Positions 1-7,360 of a stretch of DNA of 15,242 nt are shown one piece after another. The notes beneath the pieces were generated by a model, which was not told the origin of the DNA, ran no database searches, and worked only from the letters and a program-made list of their open reading frames with translations. The stretch spans positions 1 through 15,242 of the forward strand of contig CAZSOQ010000125.1 of NCBI GenBank assembly GCA_964608495.1, read 5' to 3'. Both the position numbers and the translations under genes were made by a program. How positions within the stretch are numbered: the stretch's first letter is position 1; each line of letters opens with the position of its first letter. This DNA is from JAKORR01 sp964608495 (lineage in GTDB: Bacteria > Armatimonadota > Zipacnadia > Zipacnadales > FEN-943).

Positions 1-1894
1 CGTCCGTGGCGGTGCCGATGCGGATCGGGTCCGGGTAGGAGTAGGTCCACTGGGACAGCACGTCCACGGCTCCCCCGCTGCCGTAGGTGCTGGCGACACG
101 CACGGCTGGGTCGTGGAAGGTCCACAGGTCCGCCCGCCCGGTGGACCTGAGCCCCTCGTGGAGGGCGGTGTTCAGCCCGTTCCAGCCGTCCCCCTGCTTC
201 CAGTACCAGCGGTAGTAGACGTAGAGGGGATCGTCGTCGGCGATGACCCTGTCCGCCGGAAAGTCCGCCAGGTCCGCGTACCTCACGCCGGCCTTGCCGC
301 TCACCTGCTCAGGGATGTCGAAGCCGGCCGCCTCGCGGAAGGCGGCCCGGTCGTGGTCGTGGAAGCAGACGTTGGCCCCGTCCCGCACCTCGGTGTGGAG
401 CAGGGCACAGTCGAAGGCCGGGTAGTCGCCGTAGGTCTGTACGACCGACGCGCCCACGTTGTAGCAGAAGTCGCGCAGCTCGGGGAATAGGCCACAGATG
501 TCGGACTTGCCCTCGTAGGGCTTGCCGTCGCGGCCGACCCGCAGGAGCTCCTGCTTGCCCCGCGCCCAGGAGCCGGGCGAGAGGGTGGCGCAGACCGACA
601 CGCCCTGGGCCAGGGCCTCGTCGAGCACCCGCTTCCTGGCGGCAACGGCCTCGGGTGTGTCGGCCTCCGTGGGCTGCCCGGCGTCCCAGACCTTCGCGAA
701 GTTCGCGCCCAGCCCCAGGAAGTGAGTGAACCCGATGCGCTTGAGGCGCTGCATCTCGTCGCTCACGGCCTGGCCTGACAGCCCGCCCCACATCAGCACC
801 GGCATCCGGTGCGGCAGGGGACGCGCCACGATCACGATGGGCACGGAGGTCTGCGTCGAGTACGAGTCCTCGCCGGGCAGGTCCAGGCGGGCCTGCACCT
901 CGTACTCGCCGGGCCGCAGGCTCGTGTCGAGCGCGTAGTCCAGCAGGTGTTGCGCGCCGGGCGCGAGGGCCGGGATCTGGAACTCCCTTTCTCCCCTTCC
1001 GCTCAGGGAGATCCGGGCCACGACGCCCTCGGCCGGCTCGCGCAGGAAGTTCGTGACCGTGAACCGCAGCGGCGCGGGCTTCTCCATGCGCACGAAGGCC
1101 GTGCGCTCGCGCACCAGGTCCAGGCCCAGGCGGCGGAACTCCAGGGCGCCCTCGCAGAGCCGGACCTGGTCGAGGTAGCCCGGGAAGCCGTGGTAGTAGC
1201 TCCCGATCCTGTCGCCGATGGACAAGGGATGCTTGCCGGGGCTGAGGGCCCTGCGCGCCGGGTACTCGCCGCCGCCGAGCTCCCCCCCGTTCAGGAAGAA
1301 GGTGCCCTTGCCCGCACCGTCGTAGACGAAAACAAGGTGGTACCACCTGCCGGGCTCGAAGGCCGCCGGCGCCGAGGTGTAGGTCTCGGAACCGTCACCG
1401 AAGCCCAGGCTCGCCTGCAGGCGGCGTCGGCCCTGGCCGTCGGCCCGGCCCAGGATGATCTGGTAGTCGTCGTCGGACACGTATCTCTTGTCCGCGAGGA
1501 ACGACTCGGGATAGCCCTCCAGCTCGGGCTTGGGACAGAGCCACATCTCGATGCTGAAGGCGCCCTTCGGTGTGAGCGAAGGTGAGTTGGGCGTCACCGC
1601 GGCGTGGGGCTTGTCCTCGTCGGGCCAGCCGCGGGCGGATTCCAGACACGAGCCGAAGCGCCCCTCGGGACCGAAGGCCCCGCCCTTGAGCGTCAGGTCA
1701 TGCCCCTTGCCGGACGAGTCCGTCGTCTCGGCGCCGGGGCTGAACTGCCACAGGGCGAGAACGTGATCGCCGGTCGCGTCCTCGCCCCCATACTCCGTAT
1801 CCCACGGTTCGCACAGCCCAGGCGCGCCCTCCTGCCCAAGCCCGATCTGGCAGGTCATCAGCATCACACCCAGAGCGAGGGTAAGCAGTCTCAA
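1..1894 (-). CDS. Secreted LamG-domain protein with TIM-barrel-like glycosidase region, C-terminus cut by window edge
   Basis: At least 631 codons are open to the left edge, so the C-terminus is missing. The TTG start at 1894 is chosen because it gives a signal peptide (MRLLTLALGVMLM..., likely cleaved near residue 20) and sits 9 nt after AGGAGG; the first ATG (1858) would remove most of that peptide. Residues about 43-250 look like a LamG/concanavalin-like jelly roll, with conserved stretches such as FSIEMWLCP and WYHLVFVYDG followed by GYLDQVRL. Residues about 275-355 form a beta-sandwich-like linker. From about 365 (PVLMWGGLSG, then LKRIGFTHFLGLGANF) the sequence resembles the start of a (beta/alpha)8 glycosidase barrel; E502 in LLHTEVRDG is a candidate catalytic acid. 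Last gene of the leftward set, 39 bp after the F5/8C gene. Family and substrate are not recognised; glycosidase activity is inferred. Confidence 0.8.
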   Translation of the reverse strand, partial: MRLLTLALGVMLMTCQIGLGQEGAPGLCEPWDTEYGGEDATGDHVLALWQFSPGAETTDSSGKGHDLTLKGGAFGPEGRFGSCLESARGWPDEDKPHAAVTPNSPSLTPKGAFSIEMWLCPKPELEGYPESFLADKRYVSDDDYQIILGRADGQGRRRLQASLGFGDGSETYTSAPAAFEPGRWYHLVFVYDGAGKGTFFLNGGELGGGEYPARRALSPGKHPLSIGDRIGSYYHGFPGYLDQVRLCEGALEFRRLGLDLVRERTAFVRMEKPAPLRFTVTNFLREPAEGVVARISLSGRGEREFQIPALAPGAQHLLDYALDTSLRPGEYEVQARLDLPGEDSYSTQTSVPIVIVARPLPHRMPVLMWGGLSGQAVSDEMQRLKRIGFTHFLGLGANFAKVWDAGQPTEADTPEAVAARKRVLDEALAQGVSVCATLSPGSWARGKQELLRVGRDGKPYEGKSDICGLFPELRDFCYNVGASVVQTYGDYPAFDCALLHTEVRDGANVCFHDHDRAAFREAAGFDIPEQVSGKAGVRYADLADFPADRVIADDDPLYVYYRWYWKQGDGWNGLNTALHEGLRSTGRADLWTFHDPAVRVASTYGSGGAVDVLSQWTYSYPDPIRIGTATD

Positions 1895-1903
1895 AGGAAT
1901 CCC

Positions 1904-1909
1904 CCTCCT
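1904..1909 (-). promoter_or_regulatory. Ribosome binding site fixing a TTG start
   Basis: AGGAGG on the minus strand, 9 nt before the TTG at 1894. It supports TTG initiation of the LamG-barrel gene over the downstream ATG codons at 1864 and 1858, which lie inside the hydrophobic signal peptide. Confidence 0.7.
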
Positions 1910-1933
1910 GCGACGGCCCAGCGGCCGGGAGCC

Positions 1934-2716
1934 TTAGTACCCGGGCACTGGACCGGGGCCGTCCGCCGTCCCGGGCCGCCCGCTCAGCCTCGACTCATTC
2001 CGGTAGAGACACACCTCCGCCAGCAGCAGGTGCACGTCCTCGCCGGTTGGCGGCGCGCAGCCACGGCGCGGCCTGACGCGGATGAAGCGGGCGCTGAGGC
2101 AGTCGCTGGGCCCCCCATCGGCGGACCCGCCCAGGCACTTCCCCAGGGGCAGGTCGCGGAGGTTCGTCTTCACCTGCTCGCGGTGGCTCACGGTCACGGC
2201 CTGCCACGCCTGGCCGTCCCGCGAGACCTCCCAGGTGCCCTCGTCTGCGGAGCCAACGTACCAGACGAGCCGGAAGCTCTGCACCGAGCCCAGGTCCAGC
2301 ATCCAGTAGCACCCCGGCAGGTGCGCGTCCCAGCACGTCTTCCGGTCGCCGTCCAGCGGCGCCAGAGGGTCCACGCCCGCCTCGGAGCAACCGTCCACCC
2401 TCCCCCCGGCGGCCAGAAGGCGCCGCAGGTCCATCTCGTCCGCCTCGGACGGCTTCGGCACACTCGCGCACGCCTTCGCCCCGCTCACCACCGCCGGGAC
2501 GAGCGCAGCGGCCTGGCCTTCGCTCTGCGCGAGAGCCCGCGGGTCGTCCCCGGCACACCTGAGGAGTGACTGCCCCAGCTTCACGAGGCCCCGGCCCGTC
2601 TCCCAGGCCACCGACCTGCCCACCTCCGCCCAGCGCAGGCCCGCGACCACGCCGCTCGCCCAGACCAGGACGAGCAGAAGGAGCACAACGGCCGTCCTTC
2701 GCACCCAGTGCACCAT
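1934..2716 (-). CDS. Membrane-anchored F5/8 type C (discoidin-like) domain protein
   Basis: 260 residues. The N-terminus MVHWVRR is followed by a hydrophobic segment at about 8-26, a single membrane anchor or uncleaved signal. Residues about 27-95 are a low-homology, probably helical spacer. Residues about 100-238 look like an F5/8 type C galactose-binding-like sandwich: CYWMLDLGSVQSFRLVW, then GTWEVSRDGQAWQAV, then ARFIRVRP and AEVCLY near the end. Nine cysteines after the membrane segment suggest disulfides and an extracytoplasmic location. The last 20 residues are Gly/Pro-rich. The same frame is open far upstream to 3385, but that stretch is Arg/Gly-rich and lies antisense-free inside the coding region of the neighbouring GH42-like gene in another frame, so the start is placed at 2716. 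The Shine-Dalgarno is weak (GAAGG about 14 nt upstream). It lies 95 bp after the GH42-like gene and 39 bp before the LamG-barrel gene. Likely a surface-held glycan-binding protein; function inferred. Confidence 0.78.
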   Translation of the reverse strand: MVHWVRRTAVVLLLLVLVWASGVVAGLRWAEVGRSVAWETGRGLVKLGQSLLRCAGDDPRALAQSEGQAAALVPAVVSGAKACASVPKPSEADEMDLRRLLAAGGRVDGCSEAGVDPLAPLDGDRKTCWDAHLPGCYWMLDLGSVQSFRLVWYVGSADEGTWEVSRDGQAWQAVTVSHREQVKTNLRDLPLGKCLGGSADGGPSDCLSARFIRVRPRRGCAPPTGEDVHLLLAEVCLYRNESRLSGRPGTADGPGPVPGY

Positions 2717-2753
2717 CGCGCCGGCAGCCTTCGACCCGCCCGGCGCCTGACCT

Positions 2754-2791
2754 GCCGCCCGGGGCGAGCGGTGCTGCCCCCGGCCGGCGGC
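2754..2791 (-). other. Imperfect GC-rich hairpin between the GH42-like and F5/8C genes
   Basis: The outer arms GCCGC (2754-2758) and GCGGC (2787-2791) pair, and the inner arm CCGGGGC (2759-2765) pairs with GCCCCCGG (2776-2783) with one bulged base. This leaves a 10-nt loop and a small internal bulge. No T-run follows on the minus strand, so it is not a classical intrinsic terminator. It could be a partial attenuator or an mRNA processing or stability element; chance folding in GC-rich DNA is also possible. Confidence 0.3.
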
Positions 2792-2811
2792 CTGGGCTTC
2801 CGCCTCCCGCC

Positions 2812-5454
2812 TTACCTGCCCTCGACCGCGAAGAGCCTCGTCTCGCCGGCGCGCATCGGGAAGCGGTGGCTCGTGGCCGCTGGGCCCAGCGATTCGCCGC
2901 TGACCAGGTCCCGCAACCGTCCCGGCCCCGGCAGGACCAGTTCCTTGTCGCCCTCCGCGGTGGCGTGGATGGACAGGAAGCCCGGCGAGGCGCTGATGAC
3001 ATCGTTCGTGTTGCAGTAGACGTGAGCGCCCGCGGCTCTGGCCAGCTCCCGCAGCACCTCGGCGCTCACCTGCAGGCCGCCACAGAAGGCCGAGCTCCAG
3101 CCGTCGAGCTGCTTCATCGCCAGGGCGACGTGTTCCGTGCCCGCATAGCGGCCCAGGACCACCACACCGGGCTGGCCGCCGTGGACCGCGAACAGCGGCC
3201 TCGGTTTGGCTGCCGGGCCGAAGACCTGGTCGGCCGGCAAGCCGGACAGGAAGCCGGGCAGATCGCCGACCATCTGTACCTGGGCCGTGACGTCGCCCTC
3301 TACCTCCTCGACACCGAACCCGATCAGGTCCGACACGTTCTCGGCCGACGCGTCCTCTCGGATGAACCCCGGCGCATACAGCCACAGGGCTGTCCTGCCG
3401 TCGCGCCCGATGCCGCGACGCAGCCGCTCACGCTGCTCCCCGGTCACGCGATAGCAATTGAGGAAGACGAGCAGGCGCACGCTGTCGGGCACGCGCCCCT
3501 CGCACAGGTCGCTCATCAGGTACAGGCCCACGGGACACCCGCAGGTGTTGAACAGGCGGCGCATGTAGGTGACGGACTCGCGGGTGATCTCGCTGCTGTG
3601 GCGCAGGTAGAAGAAGCTGTCCTCGTCGGTGACGATCGCCACCTGCGGCCGGTAGGGCGCGCGCGTCGGGTGGTCGCGGTAGATGTCCCGCAGCTTACCG
3701 AAGGTGGCGAAGATCTCGGGATCGGCCATCCATCCCGTGCCGAAATCCATCCACCAGGTGGCCGAGCGCCGCTCGAGGATGTGCCCGAGGTTGCGCTGGT
3801 AGACGCCGAGCGTCTGGAACATGCTGTCCGTGCGACCAAAGCCGGCGTCCGGCGGCGCCAGGTGCGTGCGGGCGTCGTCCTCGTTGAGCCACAGCTTGCC
3901 GTGAAGCTGGACCGAGTCCGCGGGCGACATGAAGGGTCCCACGCCGCCCGACTGCCGGTCGAAGTACGAGATGGGCGAGCACAGGATGTCCACGTCGGGG
4001 CAGTCCAGAGCGCGTCGCAGGCGCAGGTGACCGCTGACCTGCCCGCCATAGTGGAAGCCCGCCACGTCGTACAGGTAGCCGTAGAAAAAGACCGTCAGCT
4101 TGCGGCCCTCGGTCTCCTCCTTGATCGCGCGGGCGGTCTCCTCCAGGTACTCGCACAGGCACACCTGGGCGTACTCCGCGAAGTCTATGAGGAATCGCTG
4201 GGCCGCCGGGTCGCGGAAGGCGCCCAGCTTCCCGTCCAGCCGCTCCTCCAGGCTCGGCAGCCGAAGCGTCTCGAAGGTCACCTCGGGCTGCCGCCAGGCC
4301 TCGCGCAGCACCTCAACGGTGCGGTACTTGCCCCTCGCCCACTCCGCGAAGCCCTCGCGGAAGGGCTCCTCGAAGCAGGGCATCGGCGGCGCCCAGGTCC
4401 AGTCGTAGAACCACTCCCCGGCGCTCTGGCAGCCGACGTGGTAGCCCAGCATGTGGTCGCCGTACTTCTCCTCGCAGTAGCGCACATATAGCCGCACGGC
4501 CTCGAGGGCGTCACGCCGCCACTGACGGGACGCCGGCGAGACCATGCGGTGCGGCCCGTCGTTGTAGACCATCATCTGGTCGGCATGCTCGTCCTTCCAC
4601 CACTGCGGCGCGTCGTTGTGCAGCCGCGGGATGATGAGCGCCTCGGGGTCCACGCTCAGGATATGCTCGATCTGGGCGTCCAGCACCGAGTAGTCCGGCG
4701 GTTCGCCATCCCGCGGCCACGGCAGCGGCGTCGGCACCGTTCCGATATGCAGCCCCTGCTCCGCTCCCAGCCTCAGGATCCGGTCCGAGGCCTCCGTCTC
4801 GCCTCCATACACCGTCCATGGCGGTGCCTGATGGATGGCCTGGATCTCGACGACGCGCTCGTCCGACGCCCGCAGCCACACGCTGAAGCTATACTGCTTG
4901 CCCGTCTCGATGCCCAGTGGAGCGCTGTAGATGTGGATCTCGTAGATGGCCTGGCCCGGGCTCTTCACGTCCACGCGCAGGCAGGACTTGCCGCTGCGGG
5001 GCGCCGTGGTCTCCAGCGCGAAGGCGGCGTCGGCCCCCGCTGAGCTGTTGAGGAAGTAGGTCCACGATGCCGGGAGCTCGTCGCCCTCGAAATCGCCGCC
5101 CGCCAGCAGATTCCCCGACAGCGGCTCCTCGAGCGTGCCCTCGACCAGCACCGCGTCGTCCACATACCAGCTTCCCACCGGGCTGACGTTCCGCACCTGG
5201 ACGGCGACCCGGTCATCGTCCTGCGGCGCGCGGAAGGTGAACCCGAACTCCCGCCACTCGGGCGTCACCGCGCAGCGCATCGCCTGCCCCACCCCACCGG
5301 CGGTGTGGAAGAGGATGAAGGGGGCCATGGGCTTGCCGTCCACCAGCAGCGTAGGAACCCCGTCAAGGGACTGAACGCGCGCCTCCAGGCCGTGGGCCAG
5401 GGCAACGCAACCGAACAGGCAGGCTATCGCGACCAGGCAGGTCATGCCGGACAT
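2812..5454 (-). CDS. Secreted GH42-like glycoside hydrolase with inserted carbohydrate-binding region
   Basis: 880 residues. The start at 5454 has AAGGGGGG 6 nt upstream and a signal peptide (MSGMTCLVAIACLFGCVALAHG, about 22 residues); the open frame continues upstream to 5817 but that part is Arg/Pro-rich and opposite the sulfatase control region. After LLVDGKPMAPFILF (35-49), typical of the first strand of such barrels, residues about 60-215 look like a CBM4/9-type jelly roll (NLLAGGDFEG near 115-124, YSFSVWLRAS near 188-197). The (beta/alpha)8 domain continues at about 225-595. Candidate catalytic pair: E347 in SAGEWFYD (acid/base) and E525 in LWLNEDDAR (nucleophile), 178 residues apart, close to GH42 spacing. 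Residues about 600-810 resemble the GH42 trimerisation / glutamine-amidotransferase-like fold, and a short C-terminal sandwich ends in GETRLFAVEG. First gene of the leftward set. Family level is firm; GH42 proper versus a related clan-A family and the substrate are uncertain. Confidence 0.87.
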   Translation of the reverse strand: MSGMTCLVAIACLFGCVALAHGLEARVQSLDGVPTLLVDGKPMAPFILFHTAGGVGQAMRCAVTPEWREFGFTFRAPQDDDRVAVQVRNVSPVGSWYVDDAVLVEGTLEEPLSGNLLAGGDFEGDELPASWTYFLNSSAGADAAFALETTAPRSGKSCLRVDVKSPGQAIYEIHIYSAPLGIETGKQYSFSVWLRASDERVVEIQAIHQAPPWTVYGGETEASDRILRLGAEQGLHIGTVPTPLPWPRDGEPPDYSVLDAQIEHILSVDPEALIIPRLHNDAPQWWKDEHADQMMVYNDGPHRMVSPASRQWRRDALEAVRLYVRYCEEKYGDHMLGYHVGCQSAGEWFYDWTWAPPMPCFEEPFREGFAEWARGKYRTVEVLREAWRQPEVTFETLRLPSLEERLDGKLGAFRDPAAQRFLIDFAEYAQVCLCEYLEETARAIKEETEGRKLTVFFYGYLYDVAGFHYGGQVSGHLRLRRALDCPDVDILCSPISYFDRQSGGVGPFMSPADSVQLHGKLWLNEDDARTHLAPPDAGFGRTDSMFQTLGVYQRNLGHILERRSATWWMDFGTGWMADPEIFATFGKLRDIYRDHPTRAPYRPQVAIVTDEDSFFYLRHSSEITRESVTYMRRLFNTCGCPVGLYLMSDLCEGRVPDSVRLLVFLNCYRVTGEQRERLRRGIGRDGRTALWLYAPGFIREDASAENVSDLIGFGVEEVEGDVTAQVQMVGDLPGFLSGLPADQVFGPAAKPRPLFAVHGGQPGVVVLGRYAGTEHVALAMKQLDGWSSAFCGGLQVSAEVLRELARAAGAHVYCNTNDVISASPGFLSIHATAEGDKELVLPGPGRLRDLVSGESLGPAATSHRFPMRAGETRLFAVEGR

Positions 5455-5468
5455 CGTGAGCCCCCCTT

Positions 5469-5500
5469 GCGGGCCGGCAGAAGCCACAGGCCCGGCCCGC
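5469..5500 (-). promoter_or_regulatory. 9-bp perfect inverted repeat upstream of the GH42-like start
   Basis: GCGGGCCGG (5469-5477) and CCGGCCCGC (5492-5500) are exact reverse complements with a 14-nt spacer. On the minus strand this ends directly before the AAGGGGGG ribosome site of the GH42-like gene. It could be a DNA operator or an RNA stem-loop in the leader. No regulator gene is in view to pair with it. Confidence 0.4.
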
Positions 5501-5769
5501 ACGCCGAACCCTTCGTGCTGTATACGAGAACACCTTGCCCGGGAGCGCCCGGCTGTGGGGACGGCACCTGCACGCGGCCGGGCCTCGGTGCCGCGGCCGC
5601 TGCCCAAGCAGGGCCGGCTCCAGCCGCGACGGGAAGGCCGTGCCGGCCACGTCACGGGCAGGAAGTGCCGGCCCGAGCTTGAACCAGCTAGCCATACCCG
5701 ACGACGCGCCCGAGGCGATCCTGGTCCCGGGGCCAGGCTGGGGGAGTCGCCGTCGGGCCAGCCGGATCC

Positions 5770-5775
5770 GGGAGG
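5770..5775 (+). promoter_or_regulatory. Ribosome binding site of the sulfatase gene
   Basis: GGGAGG ends 8 nt before the ATG at 5784, the normal distance. It favours that ATG over the in-frame ATG at 5793 (17 nt away) and over the far-upstream in-frame ATG at 5535, which would bury the Tat signal inside the protein. Confidence 0.7.
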
Positions 5776-5783
5776 TGTCGGGC

Positions 5784-7319
5784 ATGTCGCGAATGTCGCG
5801 TCGGGAGTTCCTGGCAACGGTGGGAGCCGCCGGAGCGGGGCTGCTGGCCGGCCGGACGCTGGCGGCCCAGGAGGCGCCCGCGGCCGACAACGTGCTGATC
5901 CTGATGACGGACCAGCAGACGGCCTCGGCCCTCCACGCGGCGGGCAACGGCCTGATCCGCACGCCCAACCTGGACAGGCTCGCGCGCGAGGGCGTGCGCT
6001 TCACCAACGCCTGCTGCCCCACGCCCTTCTGCTCGCCCACGCGGGCGTCCATGGTCACGGGCCGCTACCCCCACCGGCACGGACTCGAGCGCAACGTCGA
6101 GGGCCGGGAAAGCTACGTGGACGATACCTGGCAGACCACGGAGGGCCTGCTGTACCAGGCCGGTTTCACCACCGAGCATCGCGGCAAGTGGCACCTCGGC
6201 CCGCGCTCCGACGTCTCCTACTACGCGGCCTACGGCGACCGCGAGGGCCAGGACTGGAACCAGCGCGCCAAGCTCGTGAGGGGCCGGTGGCCCCAGCCGC
6301 CCGAGGAGCCGGGCGCGCAGGCCTGGGGAGCGCCGGTGACCATACCCCCAAGGGTGCAGGAGGCGCACAGGAAGTACCTGGAGTGGGAGAAGCGGTCGCC
6401 GCAGGACATATCCATCATCGGGCGGTGGTGGATCGAGCCGGCCGACACCATGCCCAGCGTCCTCGCCGATCAGGTGTGCGAGATGCTGGGGAAGTACCGC
6501 GACCGGCGCTTCATGATCACCTGGTCAGTGGACCCACCGCACGCTTTCTGGATCGCCCCTGAGCCCTACTACAGCATGTACCGGCCCGAGGACATGCCCC
6601 TGCCCGACAACCTGGACGTGCTCCTCGAGTATTGCCGGCCGGCCGTGGGCGCCTACCTCGGGCAGCTACTGGGCCCCGACGGCCTGCGCGAGTATGTGCG
6701 CTGCTACTACGCCATGGTGACGCTGGTGGACTGGTGCGTGGGGCGGATCCTGGACAAGCTCGACCAGCTTGGCCTGGCGCAGCGCACCCTCGTGCTCTTC
6801 ACTTCGGACCACGGCGACATGCAGGGCAACCACGGCGTCTGCGGCAAGTCCATCCCCGCCTTCTACGAGCAGATCCTGCGTGTGCCCCTGCTCCTGCGCC
6901 TGCCGGGCCGTGTCCCGGCCGGGAAGGTGCTCCAGTACCAGGCCAACCACGTGGACTACATGCCGACCATCCTGGACTACGTGGGGCACGCGATCCCGAC
7001 GGACATTGACGGGCGCTCGCTGCGCCCGCTGATCGAGGGCCGCGAGGAGGACGGCGTCGGCCTCGCCTTCGGCGACAGGACCGGCAAGAGCTGGTTCTCA
7101 CGCATGGTCTGCGACGGCGAGTGGAAGTACGTCTACTGGAGCGTGGCCAAGTACGGCGAGCTGTTCAACCTGCGCGACGACCCGCACGAGAACCAGAACC
7201 TGTTCGGCGACGCGCGCTACCGCCCGCAGAGGGAGCGCCTGCACGGGCTCCTGCGGGACTGGATGGCGCGCACGCACGATCCGAAGCTGGAGCAGATGCC
7301 GGCGGAGCCCCCCGAATGA
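5784..7319 (+). CDS. Tat-exported type I sulfatase (formylglycine-dependent)
   Basis: 511 residues. The N-terminus MSRMSRREFLATVGAAGAGLLAG carries a twin-arginine motif (SRREFL, residues 5-10), a hydrophobic stretch and a cleavage region near LAAQ (26-29). The core is the alkaline-phosphatase-like sulfatase fold: NVLILMTDQQ (36-45) with metal ligand D43; the signature C83-S-P-T-R inside FCSPTRASMVTGR, where C83 would become formylglycine; K135 and H137 in HRGKWHLG; and D342-H343 in TSDHGDMQGNHG. Length and motif order fit the family. It hydrolyses a sulfate ester, presumably on a polysaccharide. Twin-arginine export fits a maturation scheme in which C83 is oxidised in the cytoplasm before export of the folded enzyme; the maturase is not in this window. 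First gene of the rightward set, 41 bp before the beta-helix gene. Substrate and sulfatase subfamily cannot be assigned from sequence alone. Confidence 0.95.
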   Translation: MSRMSRREFLATVGAAGAGLLAGRTLAAQEAPAADNVLILMTDQQTASALHAAGNGLIRTPNLDRLAREGVRFTNACCPTPFCSPTRASMVTGRYPHRHGLERNVEGRESYVDDTWQTTEGLLYQAGFTTEHRGKWHLGPRSDVSYYAAYGDREGQDWNQRAKLVRGRWPQPPEEPGAQAWGAPVTIPPRVQEAHRKYLEWEKRSPQDISIIGRWWIEPADTMPSVLADQVCEMLGKYRDRRFMITWSVDPPHAFWIAPEPYYSMYRPEDMPLPDNLDVLLEYCRPAVGAYLGQLLGPDGLREYVRCYYAMVTLVDWCVGRILDKLDQLGLAQRTLVLFTSDHGDMQGNHGVCGKSIPAFYEQILRVPLLLRLPGRVPAGKVLQYQANHVDYMPTILDYVGHAIPTDIDGRSLRPLIEGREEDGVGLAFGDRTGKSWFSRMVCDGEWKYVYWSVAKYGELFNLRDDPHENQNLFGDARYRPQRERLHGLLRDWMARTHDPKLEQMPAEPPE

Positions 7320-7347
7320 CGACGCCCGGCTCCCAGCGCCGGCAGCC

Positions 7348-7354
7348 AAGGAGG
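7348..7354 (+). promoter_or_regulatory. Ribosome binding site fixing a GTG start
   Basis: AAGGAGG lies 6 nt before the GTG at 7361. It decides this start over the in-frame ATG at 7316, which overlaps the sulfatase stop (ATGA) and would add 15 mostly polar, basic residues before the signal peptide. Confidence 0.75.
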
Positions 7355-7360
7355 CCGCAA

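Larger units (their letters stand above)
5455..5783. promoter_or_regulatory. Divergent intergenic control region
   Basis: 329 bp between the divergent GH42-like and sulfatase starts; no gene is supported here. It should hold promoters for both directions. The only AT-leaning patch is around 5515-5535 (it includes GTATAC), a possible -10 area, but no convincing -35/-10 pair was found on either strand. Possible regulatory structure: a 9-bp inverted repeat at 5469-5500; a 9-bp direct repeat GTGCCGGCC at 5640-5648 and 5665-5673; an inverted repeat GGCTGG/CCAGCC at 5736-5741 and 5758-5763; and the palindrome CCGGATCCGG (5762-5771) abutting the sulfatase Shine-Dalgarno. Short GC repeats are expected by chance at this composition, so only the first is listed separately. 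Confidence 0.5.

Noticed and set aside
1840..1894. Lipoprotein signal in the LamG-barrel protein (Cys at residue 15)
   Set aside because: The residues before the Cys (LMT) do not fit a lipobox, so an ordinary signal peptide is more likely.
2717..3385. N-terminal extension of the F5/8C protein to 3385
   Set aside because: This stretch lies within the GH42-like coding region in another frame and translates to Arg/Gly-rich sequence; the membrane segment directly follows the ATG at 2716.
2566..4491. 641-codon plus-strand open frame opposite the GH42-like gene
   Set aside because: It is a compositional shadow: no motif, no ribosome site, and it lies opposite clear catalytic motifs on the minus strand.
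5505..5545. Sigma-70-type promoter around GTATAC
   Set aside because: The -10-like hexamer is a partial match and no acceptable -35 lies at the proper distance on either strand.
5535..5783. N-terminal extension of the sulfatase to the ATG at 5535
   Set aside because: It would place the Tat signal about 85 residues inside the protein; the extension is Arg/Gly/Pro-rich and the ATG at 5784 has a correctly spaced GGGAGG.
5455..5817. N-terminal extension of the GH42-like protein to 5817
   Set aside because: The start at 5454 gives a signal peptide and has a ribosome site; the extension overlaps the sulfatase start on the other strand and has no protein-like features.
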